DNA of 64,000 bases from Longimicrobiales bacterium (GCA_028278645.1 JANQDZ010000004.1:51353-115352), one strand, 5' to 3'; positions 46,980 through 56,798 are shown, counted from the first letter of the stretch. Program-made: numbers and translations. The notes: generated by a model from the sequence alone, not told the origin.

Positions 46980-48833
46980 CTACCTCCCGCCGGTGGCGGA
47001 CCATCTCAGCTCGGCGCCAGGATCGGCCGCCCTCAGGTGAAATGCCCACCCACCGTCGAGATCGGCCACCTTGAGGAGAATTCGGTTCCATCCGGCCTGA
47101 AGGGTAACCGGGACCTCCAGATCGTCGGCCACCGAGATGTTCCGTCCCTGGCGGTAGGAGACCGGCTCCCCGTTCACCCAAAGCTGGTGGGCATCATCGG
47201 CCCCAAGAAGGAGGAGTCCCTCCCGGGCCGTGGGGGAGAAAAGGAATGACTGGGCATAAGCGGCTGCCCAATCGTTGGGTTGGAAATGAGGGTTCAGACG
47301 AACGTAGCCTGTGGAATCTCCCTGCACCCTCAGCCACCTGGCGGTGGCACCCCCCGAAAGGGTGTACGACCTCCCTGGATCGGGATCCCCCTCCGGCGCG
47401 TAAAGGCTGTCCAGCGCCGGACTGTACTCTGTCCCCACCCGTTGGGGGTTGGGGAACGGGCCCACCACCAGCCAGTCCCTGGCCCACCGGTGGTCAGGAA
47501 CGGCGTGATAGGCTGCGGGAAGGGGATCTTCCGGAGCCCCACCGAGGGTGACGGGCAGGCCGATATCCAGCGTAAATCCATAGGCATCCATGGACGATCC
47601 GAGGAGTACAGGGTGGCCCGGACGCCCGTCAGAACCCGAAGGGTACACCCAGACGTCGTACCGGTCGGGACGGGGGACGGGAAGCTCCACACGAAGACCC
47701 CCTTCTCTGTCGTCTACGGCCACTGAACCACCCATCACCGACCCGTCAGGGATCTTGATCCCCAGAAGCCTCCTGGCACCCGGTTCTGGGAGCTCCGGAA
47801 AGGGGAGGTGGGGTTCCACCTGGTACCAGTAGGCCACCGTGGCGATGTCGACCACGGCCTCATTTTGGTGGCCATGTTCCAGCTCCATCCGGAGTGAGTC
47901 GCGAAAGCGCACCGGGTCCAGAAGGTGCCATCGATAGGCCACGATCCGGCCCCGCTCCGGCTGCATGAACGGAACCCCGTGGTACGGAGCGAAGAATGGC
48001 CCATCCTGGAAATACCACCCACCGTTGAAGTAATCCTCAGTACCGGTCCCCTGGCCTCTGAATTCGCCGTCCACCCAGAAGGCCTCGTCCCCTTCCAGGA
48101 ACCAGTACGAGTCGTCGTAGCCCTCTGCCACGAACGACACGCCAACCAGATGCCCCGACCCTTCGGCGCGGATCACCGAATGAGGTTCGGGGAACGTGGT
48201 GCGGGCATCCCGGTTCCACTGGGCGTGGAAGGTCGCCACCGGAACTTCCATGTGGCCACGCCGCTCGACACTGGCGTTGAAGTAGAACGCGTCTACGACC
48301 TGCCCTGTCCCGTTTTCCGCCACGATCCGGGCACCCTGGGTAAAGGGCATTGGCAGGTAGGAGTAGAAGCCCCCGCTGGACACACCCATGGGAAGAGCCG
48401 TGTAATGGGTCTTCTCGAAACCCTGCCCAAAGAAGTCCCCGAGGGGGACGGCTACCGACGGATCCTCCTCCCCGTCCCAGTACATCTTGAGAGCGATGCG
48501 GCGGAGGTAGTCAGGATCCCTGGAGGCCACGGTGATCCATATGCGCCGGATCACGCCCTGCCCCTCCAGGTCCAGCAGGACTGCGCTGTCCCCTGGTGCG
48601 ATCTCAAATCGGTCCTGGTTTCCCCCGGTGGTATCGTAGGAAGAGATCTGGTGGAACTCACCGGGTCCGGGCGTCAGCAGATGATCCCAAGGACCTGCTG
48701 CCCGGTCGGTCTCCCTACCACCCGAACAGCCGGACGCCGCAAGGAGGAAAAGGACAGCTGAACACCGACGGACGGAGCCGGCCAGAATCAGCCCCCTATC
48801 CACCCGGCCCCAGGAGATCCACCCGTCCCTCAT
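46980..48833 (-). CDS. GH172 (DUF2961) glycosidase lipoprotein
   Basis: A 617-aa lipoprotein (AASGC, Cys36) with an N-terminal DUF2961 domain, now CAZy family GH172. SSYDTTGGNQD, GDFFGQGFEK, the GTGTEDYFNGGWYF block with the presumed catalytic Glu, and FMQPERGRIVAYRWHLLDPVRF are visible. Known members act on alpha-D-fructofuranose or D-arabinofuranose linkages. A second part (about 460-617) resembles a PA14/jelly-roll carbohydrate-binding domain (LLLGADDAHQLWVNGE, AGWNRILLKVAD). Substrate unproven. Confidence 0.85.
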   Translation of the reverse strand: MRDGWISWGRVDRGLILAGSVRRCSAVLFLLAASGCSGGRETDRAAGPWDHLLTPGPGEFHQISSYDTTGGNQDRFEIAPGDSAVLLDLEGQGVIRRIWITVASRDPDYLRRIALKMYWDGEEDPSVAVPLGDFFGQGFEKTHYTALPMGVSSGGFYSYLPMPFTQGARIVAENGTGQVVDAFYFNASVERRGHMEVPVATFHAQWNRDARTTFPEPHSVIRAEGSGHLVGVSFVAEGYDDSYWFLEGDEAFWVDGEFRGQGTGTEDYFNGGWYFQDGPFFAPYHGVPFMQPERGRIVAYRWHLLDPVRFRDSLRMELEHGHQNEAVVDIATVAYWYQVEPHLPFPELPEPGARRLLGIKIPDGSVMGGSVAVDDREGGLRVELPVPRPDRYDVWVYPSGSDGRPGHPVLLGSSMDAYGFTLDIGLPVTLGGAPEDPLPAAYHAVPDHRWARDWLVVGPFPNPQRVGTEYSPALDSLYAPEGDPDPGRSYTLSGGATARWLRVQGDSTGYVRLNPHFQPNDWAAAYAQSFLFSPTAREGLLLLGADDAHQLWVNGEPVSYRQGRNISVADDLEVPVTLQAGWNRILLKVADLDGGWAFHLRAADPGAELRWSATGGR

Positions 48834-48952
48834 ATTGTCTCCCTTTCACTTGGCTCTGGGTATAGCCCAAAACTCCCAAGGACGGTCGGTGGCCGCAATG
48901 CCGCCCGGCTCGGACTCCGCTAGGCCGACCCATTCCACCTCCCCTGGGGGCT

Positions 48953-49531
48953 TCAGTCCATCAGATACATTCGAACCAGGAGCAGCCCGAAACCCGCCAG
49001 GGTCCCTAACGCCGCCTGCCACTCTCTGTTCCGTCGGTAAAGCCAAAAACGGACACCACCTGACCCCCTCGACCCGGGCCGGGGCCCCGGACGCGGCTTC
49101 AGCCGGGGCAGGAAGGCCGGCACAGACTCCCGGTACGCCCGATACTCTTCCCCGTAGAGGGACGCCAACCTCACCTCTTCGGCTGTGATGGCTCTGCCGT
49201 AGAGCCAGACGAACAGAGCGAGATAGAGCAAGGGGAACCACCACCGCCCCCCAGCCACAGAGAAACCCAATCCCACAAGGAAACTCCCCAGGTAGAGGGG
49301 ATGCCGGATGTGCCGATAGGGTCCTCCTGTTGCCAGTTCTCTCTCCTTGTGGATAGACCCCGCAGACAACGCTCTGAGGAGAAGCCCGGGTATCGAAATA
49401 GAGAACCCCACGATCATCGCTGACCGGAAGGGTGTCGCGAGAAAGAAGAAGGGGATGGCTAGGAGCCAGACCAGCCTTAACCGCTGGGTCCGGAAAGTGG
49501 GCGGAGCCGTCTCATCCCTGGCCGGATTCAT
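48953..49531 (-). CDS. Isoprenylcysteine methyltransferase-like membrane protein
   Basis: A 192-aa integral membrane protein with about four helices and the ICMT/PEMT-like signature GPYRHIRHPLYLGSF and EEVRLASLYGEEYRAYRESVP. These enzymes use S-adenosylmethionine to methylate lipids or carboxyl groups; the bacterial substrate is unknown. It overlaps the gene upstream by about 20 bp, indicating co-transcription with the envelope block. Confidence 0.82.
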   Translation of the reverse strand: MNPARDETAPPTFRTQRLRLVWLLAIPFFFLATPFRSAMIVGFSISIPGLLLRALSAGSIHKERELATGGPYRHIRHPLYLGSFLVGLGFSVAGGRWWFPLLYLALFVWLYGRAITAEEVRLASLYGEEYRAYRESVPAFLPRLKPRPGPRPGSRGSGGVRFWLYRRNREWQAALGTLAGFGLLLVRMYLMD

Positions 49532-50528
49532 CCGACAACTGGTCCTCGAGGAATTCCTCCACCGCCCAAGCCAGCAGGGGAATCATGATTTCGTGGTGGC
49601 CGGTGATCCGAAAACCCTCCCCACCGCCGGTCTTGGTGGGTCTCTGGACCACGTTGGTCCACGGGCGATAATGGCGGATCATATCAAAATCGGCCGCGAG
49701 GAACTCTCTCGGTCGCCCCTCATGGACATTTCGGGCCATGGTGAGGGCCTTTAAGAATACCTCGGGCATCACCACCGCCGATCCAAGGTTGAGAACGACT
49801 CCTCCTTCATGGATCGAAGGGAGCCACCCAGCCAAACGCCGAAAGTCACGCAGGGAACAGTCTCCGATGGCGGCACCATCGGCCGAGGGATGCTGATGGA
49901 CGATCTCGCAGCCCATGGCGGCATGGATGCTGACGGGGACGCCCCGGCGATAAGCTTGAAGAAGGAGAGACTGGTCCGGCGCGGCCAGGTCATCCCGATG
50001 GGAGAGGGCCCGCCCGAGAGACTCTCCGAAACCCAACCCCTCCGCTGCACCCTCTTTTATGGCCTCGTTGATCTCCCGACCGGACTCCTCCGCCATGCCG
50101 AACAGACCTTCTTCCAGCCCAGCCTCCACATCCTCGGAAGTAGCTCCCCACCTGGCCACCTCATAGTCGTGGATGGCCACGGAGCCGTTCCCGGCGAAAA
50201 AGGCCGCAGCGCCCCGATCCATCATCCGGATGAACAAGGGAGCCAACCCGGTCTTGATCGTGTGCCCTCCCAACATCCAAAGAACGCCCGCGCCGGAGGA
50301 GGCCGCACCGGAGATACCCTTGGCCACCGCTTTGAAGGAGTCCGCTTCCAGGACCTCTGGAAGGGATTCGAGGAAATCACCGAAGGAGGCCCCGGGGGCG
50401 GAAAGGCCGGCGAAGATCCTTGAGGTCACTTTGTTGCTGCGCTCCCCCACCGGCACCGTCCGAATCTTGGAGGTGTCCAGCTCGGGATGGTGTCGGAAAG
50501 GGCCGGGTGCGTCCGGATCGGAAGCCAT
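49512..50528 (-). CDS. Deoxyhypusine-synthase-like conserved protein
   Basis: A 338-aa protein with a glycine-rich nucleotide-binding-looking middle: LGGHTIKTGLAPLFIRMMDRG, FFAGNGSVAIHDYE, then SADGAAIGDCSL and GGVVLNLGSAVVMPEVFLKAL. By eye the layout resembles deoxyhypusine synthase-like Rossmann proteins, but the catalytic lysine region is not recognisable, so this is only a suggestion. ATG 50528 lies 5 bp after the DUF3108 stop; a GTG at 50573 is also in frame. Confidence 0.5.
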   Translation of the reverse strand: MASDPDAPGPFRHHPELDTSKIRTVPVGERSNKVTSRIFAGLSAPGASFGDFLESLPEVLEADSFKAVAKGISGAASSGAGVLWMLGGHTIKTGLAPLFIRMMDRGAAAFFAGNGSVAIHDYEVARWGATSEDVEAGLEEGLFGMAEESGREINEAIKEGAAEGLGFGESLGRALSHRDDLAAPDQSLLLQAYRRGVPVSIHAAMGCEIVHQHPSADGAAIGDCSLRDFRRLAGWLPSIHEGGVVLNLGSAVVMPEVFLKALTMARNVHEGRPREFLAADFDMIRHYRPWTNVVQRPTKTGGGEGFRITGHHEIMIPLLAWAVEEFLEDQLSDESGQG

Positions 50529-50532
50529 CGGG

Positions 50533-51381
50533 TCAGCCGCCGGAATCCGGGGGTTCTTCCGTTGGAGTTCCACCCATCGTGGCCAGACGCCGCCCCTCAG
50601 TGATGGTCCGAAGGTGGAGAGAAAGACGACCTACGACGGGGATGTCCGACTCCATTCGGACGAGGAGGCGCCTTTCATCGTCGGAAAAGAAAAGCTCGGC
50701 TTTGCCGCCTTCACCGAACGCCCCGCTGGACCGGATGATGGGTTGGACCACGATAACAGGGAAGGTGCCTGCGGGGACCTCGACGGTATCCTTACGGAGG
50801 ACCCGGAGGATCACCGGGTTCCCACTTTCCCTGTAGTACCGGTTGAAGGTGTACTCCCTGCCCACCTCCAGCGGGAGGGTTCGAACGAAGTAGAAAAACG
50901 AGATCTGATCAAGGGGCTCGGAGGTCGGCATTTCCCCTGAGTTCCCGTTGTCGACTCTCTCCCAGGTCCGGGTTTCCGGATAGAGTTCGAAGTGCTTGAA
51001 CCGCTCCCGGTTGAGTTGCTTCGTGTCTTCCACAGACCGGAGGGTCACGAGGTTGGCCACGTCGAACCAGCTTTTGAAGTGGTCTTTCACCTTCGCGAAC
51101 AAAAGGCCGCCCTCGTAGGCCATGGTCACCCTATAGGTGGTACGACCCCTCACCGCCTCCAGGCCGTCCACCGACATAAAACCTTCGCCCCGCTTCCCCA
51201 GGAAACCGAACTTCACGTCGTATTCCAGGATTTCCCCTGGGCCGAATGGCACAGCCATGGGCGGATCGATCCTCGTGGTCACGGAATCCAAAAGCGGAGG
51301 AACCTGGCCCGGGACAGCCTCTCTTCCAAATCCGACGAGACCGGTCAGGAGGGCCACCAAGATCGGCAGCCGGGCCTTCAT
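50533..51381 (-). CDS. DUF3108 exported protein
   Basis: A 282-aa protein with a signal peptide (1-25) and a DUF3108 core (GEILEYDVKFGFLGKRGEGFMSVDG, DQISFFYFVRTLPLEVGREYTF, VEVPAGTFPVIVVQP). The family is periplasmic, beta-rich and of unknown function. Its ATG overlaps the glycosyltransferase stop (ATGA), so it is co-translated with GT2 and belongs to the same envelope run. Confidence 0.82.
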   Translation of the reverse strand: MKARLPILVALLTGLVGFGREAVPGQVPPLLDSVTTRIDPPMAVPFGPGEILEYDVKFGFLGKRGEGFMSVDGLEAVRGRTTYRVTMAYEGGLLFAKVKDHFKSWFDVANLVTLRSVEDTKQLNRERFKHFELYPETRTWERVDNGNSGEMPTSEPLDQISFFYFVRTLPLEVGREYTFNRYYRESGNPVILRVLRKDTVEVPAGTFPVIVVQPIIRSSGAFGEGGKAELFFSDDERRLLVRMESDIPVVGRLSLHLRTITEGRRLATMGGTPTEEPPDSGG

Positions 51382-52127
51382 GCCACGTCCTTTTCTGGGG
51401 TCCAGCTGACCTTCCCTCGTATACGGTTCAACTCTCTGAGGGTTGGGATCGTTCTGAACCTGGACTTCCTGGTTCGGATATCGTACCGGAGGCCGAGTCC
51501 AACCTCTTCCACGCGACGGGCGTGGTGGACCGCCAGGTCCAAGAGCTCGACGTTCCCGGCCCATCCGCGCCTCTGGAGGAGGGGAGCCTCCCCGAGGGCC
51601 CGTAGGGCTTTTTTGAGGACGATGACCCGATAGATGCGGAAGCTGCAGAACGGATCGGAGACCGGGCAGGACTTCAGGGAAGCCCCAAGAACGCGAGGGG
51701 CGGCCCATCTGGCGAAACGGAACGGTAGGGGTGCCCCCCCTTCGATCTCGATCAGGCTCCCAGCCACCACGTCCGCACCACCCTCCAGCGTTTTGACCAG
51801 GGGCACCAGATTCTCTGGATGTTCGGTGAAGTCCCCCTGCAGAGTCACGATGGCGTCCCGCTTGGGATAGGGAGCCCGTTCGACGGCCTCCCTGATGAGA
51901 CGCTCGAGAGCCTTGGCGTAGCCCAGGCGTTCTTCGGAGGAAAAAACTCGGAGAGGGAGACTGCGTCGGTACCGCCTGAGAACGTCGCCGGTACCATCCG
52001 TGGAGGCGTCGTCCAGAACCAGGATCTCGTAGTCCCGCCCGAACTCCCCCATGACGTTCCGGATCTTCCAGAGGAGAACCCCGATGGTGTTCGCCTCGTT
52101 ATGGACCGGAATGGTTATATAGATCAC
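51378..52127 (-). CDS. GT2-family glycosyltransferase
   Basis: A 249-aa GT-A fold enzyme: IPVHNEANTIGVLL, LDDASTDGTGDVLRRY, ALERLIREAV, and the later SDPFCSFRIYR motif. No membrane segments. It probably uses a nucleotide- or polyprenyl-linked sugar, and the genes around suggest an envelope glycan. GTG start; a repeated 19-bp element lies 65 bp upstream. Confidence 0.88.
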   Translation of the reverse strand: MIYITIPVHNEANTIGVLLWKIRNVMGEFGRDYEILVLDDASTDGTGDVLRRYRRSLPLRVFSSEERLGYAKALERLIREAVERAPYPKRDAIVTLQGDFTEHPENLVPLVKTLEGGADVVAGSLIEIEGGAPLPFRFARWAAPRVLGASLKSCPVSDPFCSFRIYRVIVLKKALRALGEAPLLQRRGWAGNVELLDLAVHHARRVEEVGLGLRYDIRTRKSRFRTIPTLRELNRIRGKVSWTPEKDVA

Positions 52128-52191
52128 TTCTATCGCTTTCTCTTCGGTTGCCCCACCGCACGCCTTCCACGTCCTATTACACCGGGACTTG

Positions 52192-52210
52192 GAAGGGTGT
52201 TGCGAAAAGG
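52192..52210. repeat. Intergenic repeat element, copy 2
   Basis: An exact second copy of GAAGGGTGTTGCGAAAAGG, in the gap between the lipid A acyltransferase and GT2 genes. It is in the same orientation relative to the minus-strand gene as copy 1 is to the crotonase gene (65 and 88 bp upstream of their starts). Confidence 0.5.
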
Positions 52211-52263
52211 ATTTTCTCCAAATTCGCCCGTTTTCTCAATCCGTCGCGGGAAGAGGCCCGGGG

Positions 52264-53202
52264 TCAGGCCGCACCCGGCGGGAGCGTCTTCCACCTCCTG
52301 TGCTGCCAGAAATACTGTTCCGGCACCTCTCTGATCCGCTTCTCCAGGAGCTCGGTATGGGCCCGGGTCAGCCCCAGCACATCGGCCTCCATGTCCCCCG
52401 AGGGAGAGAACTCCACCCTCTCGAAGGTAACGCGGAAGCGCTGGGGCGATCCCGGTAGGCTACGTGCCATGCCGAGGAAGAGGGGAGCCCCGGTTCGGAG
52501 GGAAAAGAGGGCTGTCCCTCTGGCTGTGGCCGCCGGCCTCCCGAAGAAGTTCACGAAGATCCCAGAGCGGCGGACGTTCTGGTCGCCTACGATTCCGACG
52601 GCCCTCCCCTTCCTGAGAGATCGCAAGACCTCCTTCGGAGCGTCTCTCCGCTCGATGACCCGAAGGCCGAGCCGGTTCCGATTGGCCACCAGATCCTTGT
52701 CGAAGAGGGGGTTCCGCTGCCGCTGGGCCACCACGTCACAGGGGACTCCATGGGCCGCTATGGAAGCACCGCCCATCTCCCAGTTCCCGAAGTGACCGGT
52801 CAAAACGATCACGCCCTTCCCCTCCGCCCAGGCCTCCCTCATGGCCTCGTACCCAATGACCTCCGTCCGGTCACGGACCTCTTCGATCCCCATCCGTCCC
52901 AGGAGAAAAGTCGCCACCGACTGCCGGCCCACATGCCTAAAACACGCCCTGGCCACCGTCCTGTACCAACCATCTTTTTTTTCGGGAAAGGCCTGGCGGA
53001 GGTGACCCATCACGGTCCGCCAGCGGATCCGGAACACGACTCCCGCCACCCACCCGAGCCCTCCACCCAGCGCAAGCGCTAGTCTTTCGGGAACCAGATT
53101 CAGCACCCCCACCATCAGCCGGTAGCCTGAGTATTCCAGCCAATGCCGGAGCCGGGGTTTCCTCGCAGGGTGGATCGAGGTCGGACGGCTTTCCAAGGTC
53201 AA
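52264..53202 (-). CDS. Lipid A acyltransferase (LpxL/HtrB-like)
   Basis: A 312-aa lysophospholipid-acyltransferase-family protein with the catalytic H-x4-E motif at His137-Glu142 (GHFGNWE), the downstream VGIVGDQNVRRSGIFVNFFG region, and PEQYFWQHRRWK at the C-terminus. It adds secondary acyl chains to lipid A at the inner membrane. The ATG overlaps the msbA stop (ATGA), which fits synthesis followed by export. Confidence 0.9.
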   Translation of the reverse strand: MTLESRPTSIHPARKPRLRHWLEYSGYRLMVGVLNLVPERLALALGGGLGWVAGVVFRIRWRTVMGHLRQAFPEKKDGWYRTVARACFRHVGRQSVATFLLGRMGIEEVRDRTEVIGYEAMREAWAEGKGVIVLTGHFGNWEMGGASIAAHGVPCDVVAQRQRNPLFDKDLVANRNRLGLRVIERRDAPKEVLRSLRKGRAVGIVGDQNVRRSGIFVNFFGRPAATARGTALFSLRTGAPLFLGMARSLPGSPQRFRVTFERVEFSPSGDMEADVLGLTRAHTELLEKRIREVPEQYFWQHRRWKTLPPGAA

Positions 53203-55091
53203 AAACCGGTTGGCCGGTCCCCGGGGGAGCTCTTCGACCCGGGGGTTCGGTCCGGTTCACCATCCACGGCGTCGTCCGAGAACTGGAGCTCGTAGAGTCT
53301 TTTGTAGAGGCCCTCGGTGGAAACCAGTTCCTGGTGAGTACCCCGTTCCACGACTTTCCCCTGATCCAGAACCAGAATCTGGTCCGCCCGTTGGACCGTG
53401 GAGAGGCGGTGGGCGATGACAAAAACTGTTCTTCCCTCCAGTAGCCGCTCGATAGCCTGCTGAACCAGCCGCTCCGCCTCGGTATCCAGGGAACTGGTGG
53501 CCTCGTCGAAGACAAGGATGGGAGGATTCCGGAGAATGGCCCTGGCGATGGCCAGCCTCTGTCGCTGCCCGCCGGACAGCTCCGTCCCCCGTTCTCCGAC
53601 TACCGTTTCGTACCCCTCGGGAAGCTCGCTGACGAACCCGTGGGCGTGGGCGGCTTCGGCGGCCCGCTCAACCTCCTCTCGCGTCGCATCAGGATTCCCG
53701 TAGGCGATGTTGGCCCTGACCGTGTCGTGGAAAAGCACCGTCTCTTGTGAGACGATCCCGAGGGAGCTACGAAGGCCGCGAACCGTAAAGTCCCGAATAT
53801 CGGTGCCGTCTACCGAGATACTCCCTTCTGTCACGTCATAGAACCGAGACAGGAGATCGAGAAGAGTTGTCTTTCCCGCGCCGGAGGGCCCCACCAGGGC
53901 CACCACCGATCCTCGAGGGACCTTGAAGGAGATGTCCTTCAGGACGGGCTCCCCGGGACGGTACTCAAACCCGACTCCATTGAAGGAGATTTCCTCTCGT
54001 AGCCCCGAGAAGGGACGAGCGGCTTCGGAGTCCTCGACCTCGATGGGAGCGTCAAGGAACTCGAAAATCCTCTCGGCGCCCACCAAGCCCGGCTGGATAA
54101 GGGCCGGGAACTTGGCGAGGTATTTCACCGGGGAGTAGAGCTTCATGGAGAGCACGAGGAAGCCAATGAACTCCTCACCTGTCAGGGATCCCGAGACCAG
54201 GACCAGCCGGGCACCGAACCAGAGGAGGATCACGGTGCCGATGGCGGATAGCATCTCGGTGATGGGTGAAGCGAGGGCCCGAAGCTTTTCAGAGCGGAGA
54301 AAGCGGCGGTAGTACCGGAGGGTAAGGTGGTGGAAGCGCCCCCTCTCGTATTCCTCGGTGGACGACGACTTGACCAGGCGGATCCCGGTGAGGGTCTCCT
54401 GGATGTGAGCATTCACGTCGGCCGCCGAGCTAAGGACCCGTTGATCGTTCCTTTTCAGCTTCCGGATCAGCGGTCCCCAGATGCCCATGGTGAAGGGCAC
54501 AACAACAAAAGCCGCCAGGGTCAGTTGCCAGGAGATTACAAACGCGAAATACACGGCGGCGGCGAATTCGAATACCGAAGAAACCACCTTCCCCAGTTCT
54601 TTGGCCACCAGGACCCGGAGCTGCTCTACATCATACGTGAGACGGGAGAGGATCTGGCCCATCTTCGTCTTCCCGAAGAAGGCCATATCCAGGTCCACGA
54701 GGTGGTCGTAAACCCCGTCCCGGAGATCCCGCGTGACCCCCTGCTGGACCCGGGCCATCAAATAGACCTTCAGAAAGTCGAAGACGTTCTTCAGGGCGAA
54801 GATGCCTAGGATGAAGAGGATGATTCCATAGATGGCCTCCTGGGGAGGGGCCTCCAGGTCCACCATCCTGCCGACGGTCCCGTTCAGGATCCGATCGAGC
54901 ATGTCGTCCCCGGTACTCACTGCCTCCGGGGCCGGACCTTCAGTTTCGGTGAAGAGGACCCTCAAGAACGGGATGACCAACAAGAAGGAGAACGCGTCCA
55001 GGAAGGCGAAGATTGAAGTTGCCAAAACGGCCGAGGCGAATACCCATCCGTGGGCCTTGAGGTAGCCGAGGATGCGGAGGTAGGTCTTCAT
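53199..55091 (-). CDS. MsbA-type ABC transporter (lipid A exporter)
   Basis: A 630-aa fused transmembrane and ATPase half-transporter: six helices (about 15-330), then Walker A GPSGAGKTT (about 405), signature LSGGQRQRLAIA, Walker B ILVFDEATSSLD, and an H-loop at VIAHRLS. Homodimers flip lipid A/LOS across the inner membrane. Position between porX and the acyltransferase supports that substrate over a drug. ATGA overlaps with both neighbours. Confidence 0.88.
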   Translation of the reverse strand: MKTYLRILGYLKAHGWVFASAVLATSIFAFLDAFSFLLVIPFLRVLFTETEGPAPEAVSTGDDMLDRILNGTVGRMVDLEAPPQEAIYGIILFILGIFALKNVFDFLKVYLMARVQQGVTRDLRDGVYDHLVDLDMAFFGKTKMGQILSRLTYDVEQLRVLVAKELGKVVSSVFEFAAAVYFAFVISWQLTLAAFVVVPFTMGIWGPLIRKLKRNDQRVLSSAADVNAHIQETLTGIRLVKSSSTEEYERGRFHHLTLRYYRRFLRSEKLRALASPITEMLSAIGTVILLWFGARLVLVSGSLTGEEFIGFLVLSMKLYSPVKYLAKFPALIQPGLVGAERIFEFLDAPIEVEDSEAARPFSGLREEISFNGVGFEYRPGEPVLKDISFKVPRGSVVALVGPSGAGKTTLLDLLSRFYDVTEGSISVDGTDIRDFTVRGLRSSLGIVSQETVLFHDTVRANIAYGNPDATREEVERAAEAAHAHGFVSELPEGYETVVGERGTELSGGQRQRLAIARAILRNPPILVFDEATSSLDTEAERLVQQAIERLLEGRTVFVIAHRLSTVQRADQILVLDQGKVVERGTHQELVSTEGLYKRLYELQFSDDAVDGEPDRTPGSKSSPGDRPTGF

Positions 55092-56656
55092 CTCGGCCGC
55101 GGCTTGAGGTGCGCTACCGGAACGATCATCTCCTCAGGTGAGATCCCGCCGTGGAGAAAGGAGTTCCGATAACGGGCCTGATATTCCCTGAGCTTCGTCG
55201 GGTAAACGAAGAAGTAGTCCTCCATGGCCAGCAGGTAGGCCGTCCCGAGTTTCCCAGGTGGAAATCCCAGATCGTTCTGGTCGTTCGTTGCGAATACCGC
55301 CGACGTTTCCTCGGCCCGAAGGTCTCCACCGAACTTATAGCGCAGGTTCGCGGTGGCGTCTTTTCGGGCGAACACGGTGGTGGGCCTTTGGCAGAGGATA
55401 GAGCCGTGGTCCGTGGTGAACAGCACATGGTGACCCTGGGCTGCCGCTTCCTTCAAGACCGAAAAGAGGGTGGAGCGCTCGAACCAGGAACGGGTCAGAT
55501 CCCTCAAGGCGAGCTCGTCTTTTGCCACCTCCATGAGGATAGGGGATTCACTTCGGCCATGGGTCATCAGATCGACGAAGTTGAACACCAGCGCCACGAC
55601 AGTCCCCTTCGTCTTCAGCGCCGAGCGGATCCGGGTCCTCACTTGGTCCTCTTCCCGGTCCGAGAAAATCTTCTCGTAGTGCACCGGGACCTCACGACCT
55701 GTCAGGTACTTGAGTTGGGCCGTCAACAACTCGTCCTCGAAGGTGTTGAGACTCCCTTCGTCGTCGGAGTGGTTCCACCAACCGGGCCGTTCCCTGGAGA
55801 TCTGATGAGGGAATTTCCCGCTGAACAAAGCGTTGCGGGCGTACGGTGTGGCGGTGGGGAGGATTGAGTAGTGGAGCCTCTCCTCGACCTCGAAATGTGG
55901 GGCCAGGAGAGGGGAGATGACCCGCCACTGGTCCAACCGCATGCAGTCGAGAACTACAAAAAACACCGGATTCGGGCCCAGGAGGGGCACCAGGAGGCTC
56001 CTGACCACGTCTACCGAGAGGAGTGGACCCTCTTCCTGCCCACGTACCCACCGGGGGTAGTGCTGCCTGATCCAACTGCCGAAGTCCCGGCGAAGCTCCA
56101 CCACCAGGGAGTTGACCGTGTCCAGGAGCCCGGCCTCCCCGGCCGCGTCCAGGCGGACGTGCCAGTCCACCAATTCTTCGTAGAGAGCGGAAAAGTCCCC
56201 GCCGGTTCGTGCTTCTTGACGAAGCATGATCAGCTTGGGGAACCGGGCCGCAAAGTCCTGGGCGGCTTGCTGCTGGCGGATCGCCGAGCCCTCCAGGATG
56301 CGCGTCACGACAGAAAGAACCTGGCGTGGACTGGTTGGCTTCACGAGATAAGCATCCACGCGCCGCCCGATGGCCTCCGTCATCGTCCTGTCTTCCTCGG
56401 ACTTCGTCACCATCACGACCCGGGCATGGGGGTCCTCCCGCCGAAGAACCTCCAGGACCTCCAGGCCAGACGTCCCCGGCATCTGTTCGTCCAGGAGAAT
56501 CAGGTCGTAGGGGTCTTCGCGCAGAAGCGCCAAACCATCGTCGCCATTGGTGATGGCGTCGACGTGGTATCCTCGCTGTTGGAGGAAGAGAAGGTGAGGG
56601 CGGAGGAGATCGATCTCATCGTCCACCCACAGGATCCGCTTGGCTCTTCGGGTCAT
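55088..56656 (-). CDS. porX: PorX-like response regulator with PglZ domain
   Basis: A 522-aa two-domain protein. Residues 1-125 are a receiver with phospho-acceptor Asp56 (LILLDEQMPG) and Lys106. The rest is an alkaline phosphatase-like PglZ domain (FFVVLDCMRLDQW, then LPTATPYARNALFSGKFPHQI with the Thr-based active site, later FTTDHGS). PorX is the regulator paired with PorY in type IX secretion bacteria, and the PglZ domain of characterised PorX is a phosphodiesterase. Coupling to msbA suggests a link to LPS, which anchors T9SS cargo. Confidence 0.9.
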   Translation of the reverse strand: MTRRAKRILWVDDEIDLLRPHLLFLQQRGYHVDAITNGDDGLALLREDPYDLILLDEQMPGTSGLEVLEVLRREDPHARVVMVTKSEEDRTMTEAIGRRVDAYLVKPTSPRQVLSVVTRILEGSAIRQQQAAQDFAARFPKLIMLRQEARTGGDFSALYEELVDWHVRLDAAGEAGLLDTVNSLVVELRRDFGSWIRQHYPRWVRGQEEGPLLSVDVVRSLLVPLLGPNPVFFVVLDCMRLDQWRVISPLLAPHFEVEERLHYSILPTATPYARNALFSGKFPHQISRERPGWWNHSDDEGSLNTFEDELLTAQLKYLTGREVPVHYEKIFSDREEDQVRTRIRSALKTKGTVVALVFNFVDLMTHGRSESPILMEVAKDELALRDLTRSWFERSTLFSVLKEAAAQGHHVLFTTDHGSILCQRPTTVFARKDATANLRYKFGGDLRAEETSAVFATNDQNDLGFPPGKLGTAYLLAMEDYFFVYPTKLREYQARYRNSFLHGGISPEEMIVPVAHLKPRPR

Positions 56657-56798
56657 GACGTTGAAGCTAAAGCTGCCCGTTCAGAGATGCTACACGCCCA
56701 ACCCCACCGTCGGATCTCGAACCCCTCTCCCGCGATTCCCTCCGACCAGCTACCATGGCTAGGCGATCGGGCAGAAGAATCCAGCGAGCGGAGTTCTT

